From the NCBI RefSeq assembly GCF_003207955.1, contig NZ_NOXG01000001.1, positions 434,001 to 498,000 on the forward strand: DNA of 64,000 bases, in the 5' to 3' direction. Every line of letters begins with the position of its first letter. Positions within the stretch are counted from its first letter, which is position 1. Below the pieces are notes generated by a model. That model saw only the letters and a list, made by a program, of their open reading frames with translations, had not been told where the DNA came from and ran no database searches. The DNA is from Novacetimonas pomaceti. GTDB lineage: Bacteria > Pseudomonadota > Alphaproteobacteria > Acetobacterales > Acetobacteraceae. Both the position numbers and the translations under genes were made by a program. Of the stretch, positions 58,827 to 64,000 are shown piece after piece.

Positions 58827-60317
58827 TCATGTCCGCGTTGCCTGTGCCTCCGCGCGTTCCCGCTGGCCCAGCACGCTGTTGTTCCGCCCGTAACAGAAAT
58901 AGATCACCATCCCCACCGCCAGCCAGATCACGAGACGTATCCAGGTCAGGCCATCCAGCGATGCCATGACGGCAAGGCACGACAGGATGCCAAGTATGGG
59001 AATGACATAGCCACCCGGCACCCGGAACACCCGTTTGCGGTCGGGTTCATGGATCCGGAGCATGATGACCCCAAGGCACACGATGGCAAAGGCCAGCAGG
59101 GTCCCGATGGAGGTCATGTGGGCAAGCTGATCTATGGGCAGGAACGCGGCGAAGCTGCCGGTCAGCAGCATGAAGAACAGGTGCGAGTAAACCGGCGTCC
59201 TGCGCACCGAATGGGTCACGCTGAACATGCGCGGCAGCAGCCCGTCGCGCGACATGGCATAGAAAACACGGCTCTGCCCCAGCAGCAGCACCAGCAGGAC
59301 CGAGGTAAACCCGCAGATGACGCCCGCCTTGACCGCGACCTTCAGCCACCCGAACGGCGTCTGGTCGATGGCTGTCGCCACCGGCGCGGCATCGTTCAGC
59401 ATGTCCTTGTAATTGACCAGTCCCGTCAGGACGAACGAAAACAGCACGTAGGCCAGCGTGCAGATCAGCAGGCTGCCCAGGATGCCGATCGGCATGTCGC
59501 GTCCGGGATTGCGCGTTTCCTGCGCCGTGGTCGATATGGCGTCAAACCCGGCATAGGCGAAGAAGATCGTCCCCGCCGCCCGCATGATGCCTGACAGGCC
59601 GAAATGCCCGAACTCCCCCGTATTGGGCGGAATGAAAGGGGAATAGTTCGCCACCTTGATATAGGGAAGGCCGAACCCGATCACCGCCGCGATGATCAGC
59701 AGCTTTATGACAACGATGACGCCATTGACCCGCGCGGATTCAGAAATGCCGCGTATCAGCAGCAGCGAAATGGCGACAATGATGAACGCGGCCGGCAGGT
59801 TGATCAGCCCATGCGCCTGCGTGCCGTCGGAAAGCACCACCGTCTCGAACGGCGAGGCGGTAAGCCGGGGCGAAATCATGATCCCCCATCCCGCCAGGAG
59901 TGACGCGACATAGCGCGACCAGCTGACGGAGACGGCCGCCGCCCCCACGGCGTATTCCAGCACCAGGTCCCATCCGATGATCCATGCCACCAGTTCCCCC
60001 AGCGCGGCATAGGCATAGGTATAGGCGCTGCCGGCGATGGGGATCATGCTGGCCAGTTCGCTGTAACACAGCCCGGCGAAACTGCATGCGATGGCCGCCA
60101 GCAGGTAGGACAGGACGACCGCGGGCCCCGCATTGGTGGACGCGGCGATGCCCGTCAGGGAAAACAGGCCCGCGCCGATCGTTCCCCCGACGCCCAGCGC
60201 GATCAGGTTGACCGGCCCGAGAACCCGTTTCAGCCCCCCGGCGGAGGCTGCCTGCACCGAAACGTCCTGCCGACGCAGCAGCGAAGGCAGGAAACGGCTG
60301 CGTACAGCACGGGTCAT
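58827..60317 (-). CDS. APC family amino acid permease (cationic amino acid transporter type)
   Basis: The product is 496 aa with 12-14 membrane helices. The N-terminal helix has the APC signature LIALGVGGTIGAGLFSLTG, helix 3 has LCYSELASMIPIAGSAYTYAY, and FFAYAGFDAISTTAQETRNP follows helix 6-7, a pattern of the CAT/YfnA subfamily. It probably imports amino acids by symport; the substrate is unknown. The ATG at 60317 has a GCGGGAA site upstream. Divergent from glyA across 165 bases, in which each gene must have its own promoter. Confidence 0.91.
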   Translation of the reverse strand: MTRAVRSRFLPSLLRRQDVSVQAASAGGLKRVLGPVNLIALGVGGTIGAGLFSLTGIAASTNAGPAVVLSYLLAAIACSFAGLCYSELASMIPIAGSAYTYAYAALGELVAWIIGWDLVLEYAVGAAAVSVSWSRYVASLLAGWGIMISPRLTASPFETVVLSDGTQAHGLINLPAAFIIVAISLLLIRGISESARVNGVIVVIKLLIIAAVIGFGLPYIKVANYSPFIPPNTGEFGHFGLSGIMRAAGTIFFAYAGFDAISTTAQETRNPGRDMPIGILGSLLICTLAYVLFSFVLTGLVNYKDMLNDAAPVATAIDQTPFGWLKVAVKAGVICGFTSVLLVLLLGQSRVFYAMSRDGLLPRMFSVTHSVRRTPVYSHLFFMLLTGSFAAFLPIDQLAHMTSIGTLLAFAIVCLGVIMLRIHEPDRKRVFRVPGGYVIPILGILSCLAVMASLDGLTWIRLVIWLAVGMVIYFCYGRNNSVLGQRERAEAQATRT

Positions 60318-60482
60318 GCGGAGTATTTCCCGCAGGTCACGACATACGAAAGGATCAAATCAGGATGCTCCGTCATTTTGGCGTTGTCTAACCGCCACGA
60401 TATGGCACATAGCAACGCTGTATCCATGCCCTCTTGCAAAAGGAAGGCATCAGCCGTCTTTAGACGATGGAGAATTATAACG

Positions 60483-61781
60483 GTGTCGGACCCTATGAAC
60501 CAGACAGGCCTGAAGCAGTTTTTTCGCAGCCCCCTAGGCGAGGCCGATCCCGCTGTCGCCAGCATCATCGAGGCGGAAAAGGTCCGTCAGCGCGACGGCA
60601 TCGAACTGATCGCCAGTGAAAACATGGTGTCCGCCGCCGTCATGGCGGCGCAGGGCAGCGTCCTGACCAACAAATATGCCGAGGGCTATCCCGGCCGCCG
60701 CTATTATGGCGGCTGTGTCGAGGTGGACAAGGTCGAGACGCTGGCCATCGAACGCGTGAAAAAGATGTTCGGCGCCGAATTCGCCAACGTGCAGCCCCAT
60801 TCGGGCGCGAACGCCAACCAGGCGGCGTTCATGGCGATGGTCAGCCCGGGCGATACCGTCCTGGGCATGAGCCTTGCCGCCGGGGGGCACCTGACACATG
60901 GCGCGGCCCCGAACTATTCCGGGAAATGGTTCAATGCGGTCCAGTACGGGGTGCGCAAGGAAGACGGCCTGCTCGATTACGAGGAAATGGAACGTCTGGC
61001 GCGCGAGGCGAAGCCGAAGCTGATCGTCGCGGGTGGCTCGGCCTATCCCCGTATCATCGATTTCGCCCGTTTCCGCGCCATCGCGGACGAAGTGGGCGCC
61101 TTCCTGATGGTGGACATGGCGCATTTTGCGGGTCTGGTCGCCGCCGGGCTTTATCCTTCGCCCGTGCCGCATGCCCATGTCGTCACCAGCACCACGCACA
61201 AGACCCTGCGCGGACCCCGTGGCGGCCTGATCCTGACCAACGACGCCGACCTGGCCAAGAAAATCAATTCGGCGGTCTTCCCCGGCCTGCAGGGTGGTCC
61301 GCTGATGCATGTCATCGCGGCCAAGGCCGTGGCTTTTGGCGAGGCCCTGCGTCCCGATTTCGCGGATTACCAGAAGGCCGTGGCAAATAACGCGCGGGTC
61401 CTGGGCGAAACGCTTGTGGAACGTGGTTTCGACATCGTTACCGGCGGGACGGACTGCCACCTTATCCTTGTCGACCTGCGTCCCAAGGGAGTTACGGGTC
61501 GTGCGGCGGAGCGCAGCCTTGAGCGTGCCGGCATCACGGCCAACAAGAACGCCATTCCGTTCGATCCGCAAAAGCCTGCCATTACCTCCGGCATCCGCCT
61601 GGGAAGCCCGGCGGCCACCGCGCGTGGATTCGGCGCGGCGGAGTTCCGTGAGGTGGGGCTGATGATCGACGAGGTCCTGACCGCCCTTGCCAAGGCGGGC
61701 GAGGAAGGTTGCCCCAAAACCGAACAGGCCGTCCATGCGCGGGTCAAGGCGCTGTGTGACCGTTTCCCGATCTACGCCTGA
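60483..61781 (+). CDS. glyA: Serine hydroxymethyltransferase
   Basis: The product is 432 aa, a PLP enzyme that interconverts serine and glycine and supplies one-carbon units to tetrahydrofolate. The PLP-binding Lys240 is in TSTTHKTLRGPRGG. Other motifs are ELIASENMVSAAVMAAQG, YAEGYPGRRYYGG and GANANQAAFMA. I prefer the GTG at 60483 because GGAG lies ten bases upstream; the ATG at 60495 (four codons later) is possible. It is divergent from the amino-acid permease. No glycine riboswitch is seen in the 165-base upstream region. Confidence 0.96.
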   Translation: MSDPMNQTGLKQFFRSPLGEADPAVASIIEAEKVRQRDGIELIASENMVSAAVMAAQGSVLTNKYAEGYPGRRYYGGCVEVDKVETLAIERVKKMFGAEFANVQPHSGANANQAAFMAMVSPGDTVLGMSLAAGGHLTHGAAPNYSGKWFNAVQYGVRKEDGLLDYEEMERLAREAKPKLIVAGGSAYPRIIDFARFRAIADEVGAFLMVDMAHFAGLVAAGLYPSPVPHAHVVTSTTHKTLRGPRGGLILTNDADLAKKINSAVFPGLQGGPLMHVIAAKAVAFGEALRPDFADYQKAVANNARVLGETLVERGFDIVTGGTDCHLILVDLRPKGVTGRAAERSLERAGITANKNAIPFDPQKPAITSGIRLGSPAATARGFGAAEFREVGLMIDEVLTALAKAGEEGCPKTEQAVHARVKALCDRFPIYA

Positions 61782-61844
61782 TTTTTCCTGACCGGCGGGG
61801 CGCGGGGCAAGATATCTTTCCCTGCGCTCCCGCAAGGCTATTTT

Positions 61845-61943
61845 AGGATAACAGAAGTTTCTGGGGGTCGCCTTTTTTCAAAAAGGGGGCGTCCTTTGAA
61901 GCTTTTTGTAAAAAGCTTCACCAAAAACTTTTTGTAATTTCAG
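61845..61943 (-). repeat. Dispersed palindromic intergenic repeat, copy B
   Basis: Read on the minus strand it starts CTGAAATTAC, then TTTTTGGTGAAGCTTTTTAC, AAAAAGCTTC, AAAAAAGGCGAC and AGAAACTTCTG. It aligns over about 99 bases with 22287-22385. GAAGCTTTTT/AAAAAGCTTC is a near-perfect hairpin, and CGCCTTTTTT/AAAAAGGGGGCG forms a second. It lies between glyA and the convergent aspartoacylase-like gene and may also terminate transcription, since each stem carries T-runs. Confidence 0.75.
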
Positions 61944-61947
61944 TGCA

Positions 61948-62928
61948 TTACTGCCCCGTCATCTGCGGGTCATGCCGGGCCAGCCGCACGGCCGTCTGGC
62001 CCCGGCCGGGCCGCAGGTTGGGCATGACCAGCATGCAGTTGTCATAGGGCGTGCGTATTTCATCATCGCCATCCCGCGCGAGAAGCGTGCCGCGACGGGC
62101 GATGATTTCCCCGCCCGCGAAGGACGTGACAAACGAGAAGCGTGATGAATGGGCGCGGACAAGATCCGTCACCACCATGCATCGCGTCCGGTTTTTTACC
62201 GTTGCCCCGGTGGTGGGGCGGGACATGAAACATGACGGGCGCAGGACCGCCTGCACGGCCTGTCGCGCCGTATCGAGCGTACTGCGTTGCCAGTGCTGTC
62301 CCGCCTCCAGCAGGCAGGCGCGCGCCGTGGTAGCGGGCGAGGCAAAGCGTTCGAAATCAATCAGGCGCGTGCCGTCGGCGTGCCCGTCATCGGCAACGAT
62401 CAGGTCTGTCGCGGAGATCTGGCGACCAAGGGCCACGCCGCGCGGGCCACGTCCCGACAGGACCAGCGGCCTGCCGGGCCACAGCATGGAATGCAGGTCC
62501 ACCAGAATGTCGGCCGTGCGGATGACCGGCAGGATCTGGCGCGCGCGGGCCAGTTCGCAGGAGGAACGCGTGCCCTGCAGCCTTTCGGGGGACCAGACAC
62601 GGTTCATGTCCTCGTCCATGAAACGTGCCGCTACGGGATTGGCGGGGTCGAAATGATCCAGCGCGGTCATGTTGGCGAAAATGACCGACAGGCGGCCCGA
62701 CAGGGGACGCAGGCGCGCGCGCAGGAATTCATCCATCACGATCGCCCCCGTATATTCGTTGCCATGGATCAGGCACACCACAACAACGTGCGGTCCGACG
62801 CGGCGGCTTTCGAAATGCATGACGCCGGGAATGCCGCAGTTCCCCGCCCGCCAGGGGGTGAGGTCCGGTGGCATGATCTCGACCTCGAAACGGGGCAGCG
62901 GGGCAGGGGGCGGGGGCAGCGTTTCCAT
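61948..62928 (-). CDS. Succinylglutamate desuccinylase/aspartoacylase family (M14-like) protein
   Basis: The product is 326 aa. It has the zinc motif CLIHGNEYTGAIV (His-x-x-Glu near residue 58) and the third ligand in ADILVDLHSMLWP, with ANMTALDHFDPANPVAARF and MDEDMNRVW between, as in carboxypeptidase-fold deacylases. The leaving group and substrate are unknown. The N-terminus before residue 40 is Pro-rich. ATG 62928 has GGAG about 11 bases upstream; ATG 62988 in frame is the alternative. It ends five bases past repeat copy B and is convergent with glyA. Confidence 0.85.
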   Translation of the reverse strand: METLPPPPAPLPRFEVEIMPPDLTPWRAGNCGIPGVMHFESRRVGPHVVVVCLIHGNEYTGAIVMDEFLRARLRPLSGRLSVIFANMTALDHFDPANPVAARFMDEDMNRVWSPERLQGTRSSCELARARQILPVIRTADILVDLHSMLWPGRPLVLSGRGPRGVALGRQISATDLIVADDGHADGTRLIDFERFASPATTARACLLEAGQHWQRSTLDTARQAVQAVLRPSCFMSRPTTGATVKNRTRCMVVTDLVRAHSSRFSFVTSFAGGEIIARRGTLLARDGDDEIRTPYDNCMLVMPNLRPGRGQTAVRLARHDPQMTGQ

Positions 62929-63183
62929 GAAAACGCCGCTCCGGCGTGTCCTGACCGGTATTATCTGGGGTGGACGGGCGGATTTCATCTGACCGGCCCG
63001 CCCCGCACGACAGAACATGCGGCATCCATACGACGTTGGCTGGCGACGTTGACCGGGGCCGGGACATGAATCATGGGGTCGAGTTTATCGCCTTGGGGCC
63101 ATGCCGCAATCCGTGACATGTTCATTTATGCGCCATTGGCCCCGTCGTGTTCATCGGCCCGGTTCACGCACCGGCCTTCATGT

Positions 63184-64000
63184 TTACGCAGGCGCTTCGA
63201 CGGCCTTCAGCCTTGTCCCCGTGACGCGTTCTATGTCCTTGAGCATCTGCCGTTCATCGGGCGCGCACAGCGACAGGGCGCTGCCCTGCCGGCCCGCGCG
63301 CGCGGTGCGTCCGATGCGATGGACGTAGGATTCGGGCTGTCGGGGGATGTCATAGTTCACGACAAGCGTGACATCCTCCACGTCAATGCCGCGTGCCATG
63401 ACATCCGTGGCGATCAGGACATCCAGCCTGTGCGCCCTGAAATCACGCAGCGTCCGTTCGCGCCGCGCCTGGGTATGCCGGCCATGCATGACCCCGCAGG
63501 GGATATCCCGGCCCAGGGCATTCATCAGGTCATCCGCCTGCTGCTGGGTATGGGTAAAGATCAGGACACGTCGCGCCGTATGGGTGGAAAGGAAGGAAAC
63601 CAGCGCGGAAAGCTTGCGCCTGAGGGGAACGAACATCACCTGCTGGCGGATGCGGGGCGGGGGGGCGGATGTGGCGTCGACCGTTATCCTGACCGGCCTG
63701 TGCAGAAGCTTTCGGCCAAGGGCAATGATCTCGTCGGGCATCGTCGCGGAAAACAGCAGCGTCTGGTGGGTGACAGGCAGGCGTGATGCGATGTCCAGCG
63801 TATCCTGCGCAAAGCCGAGGTCGAACATGCGATCCGCCTCATCCACGACCAGGGCTGTTGTCGTATCAAGAACCACCGCCCCTTCGGACAGCAGGTCCAG
63901 CAGGCGCCCCGGCGTGGCGACCAGCACGTCCGCCCCATCCTCCAGATCCCGCGCCTGACGTGCCTTGGGCAGGCCGCCGATGGCCACCGTGACGCGCAGG
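63184..64000 (-). CDS. DEAD-box RNA helicase, C-terminal part (cut by window edge)
   Basis: About 271 codons are visible; the frame stays open to base 64000, so the N-terminus (Q motif, P-loop) lies outside. Visible motifs are ATPGRLLDLL, VDEADRMFDLGF, SAT, LIFTHTQQQADDL, ATDVMARGIDVEDV and HRIGRTARAGRQG. The protein ends shortly after domain 2 without an RGG tail, unlike the helicase at 46.3 kb, so the two are distinct paralogues. It is probably an RhlE/DbpA-like protein; the exact subgroup cannot be told from a fragment. Confidence 0.9.
   Translation of the reverse strand, partial: LRVTVAIGGLPKARQARDLEDGADVLVATPGRLLDLLSEGAVVLDTTTALVVDEADRMFDLGFAQDTLDIASRLPVTHQTLLFSATMPDEIIALGRKLLHRPVRITVDATSAPPPRIRQQVMFVPLRRKLSALVSFLSTHTARRVLIFTHTQQQADDLMNALGRDIPCGVMHGRHTQARRERTLRDFRAHRLDVLIATDVMARGIDVEDVTLVVNYDIPRQPESYVHRIGRTARAGRQGSALSLCAPDERQMLKDIERVTGTRLKAVEAPA

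Noticed and set aside
60318..60482. Possible glycine or other riboswitch upstream of glyA
   Set aside because: No conserved riboswitch core or paired helices can be recognised; the region is short and shared with a divergent promoter.
1..64000. CRISPR arrays, retrons, insertion sequences, toxin-antitoxin or restriction systems
   Set aside because: Read on both strands, no regularly spaced repeats, reverse transcriptase, transposase, nuclease or methyltransferase gene set of this kind was found.

Overview
The window is a stretch of high-GC alphaproteobacterial chromosome. Its contents point to an acetic acid bacterium (Acetobacteraceae). It has a membrane-bound PQQ glucose dehydrogenase, a long-chain NAD mannitol dehydrogenase, a gluconate:H+ symporter, a CysI gene between DUF2849 and DUF934 genes, and a Mg-type HemB. 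A dispersed palindromic intergenic repeat resembles ones I recall from Komagataeibacter/Gluconacetobacter genomes; the genus is an inference. About 57 protein genes and one tRNA can be supported. Nearly all are core genes, densely packed on both strands. I found no insertion sequence, prophage, CRISPR array, toxin-antitoxin pair or recognisable defence system.

Layout. 0.1-5.3 kb (minus strand): sugar oxidation, with gcd, a mannitol dehydrogenase and an SDR. 5.4-9.8 kb: rpmI-rplT-pheS-pheT. 9.9-15.3 kb: an orphan PstS, lpxB, a ygfZ-hisI-small membrane protein operon on the minus strand, a GT9 heptosyltransferase and a small secreted protein. 15.5-19.1 kb: yfgM-like/bamB/der, the same order as in E. 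coli. 19.1-22.3 kb: divergent gntP and a sugar porter. 22.4-31.1 kb: a dienelactone hydrolase, ubiA, rsmE, gshA, an MbfA-type iron exporter, a LolA-like protein, and rsmI divergent from an LpoA-like lipoprotein.

31.3-34.5 kb (minus strand): a translationally coupled LPS operon, waaA-lpxK-lpxL-type. 34.6-40.8 kb (minus strand): sulfate assimilation in two blocks, cysH-cysD-cysNC and DUF2849-cysI-DUF934. 41-47.6 kb: a universal stress protein, pdxH, fabI, aroC, an OsmC protein, a nitroreductase and a RhlE-type helicase. 47.6-51.5 kb: the most accessory-looking part, with an AT-rich gene-free stretch, tRNA-Ser(UGA), an O-antigen ligase and a polysaccharide flippase. 51.7-56.7 kb: rpsB-tsf-recO-parC. 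56.8-64 kb: bpt, hemB, an amino-acid permease, glyA, an aspartoacylase-like protein and a second DEAD-box helicase cut by the window edge.

Two themes link the genes. Periplasmic glucose oxidation (Gcd) makes gluconate that GntP could import. Envelope building (lpxB, lpxK, waaA, an lpxL-type acyltransferase, a GT9 transferase, O-antigen ligase, flippase, BamB, LolA-like and LpoA-like proteins) is strongly represented. The most interesting non-coding signals are the two repeat copies, a Fur-like palindrome upstream of mbfA, perfect inverted repeats upstream of the sugar porter and between rpsB and tsf, and the AT-rich stretch beside the tRNA.
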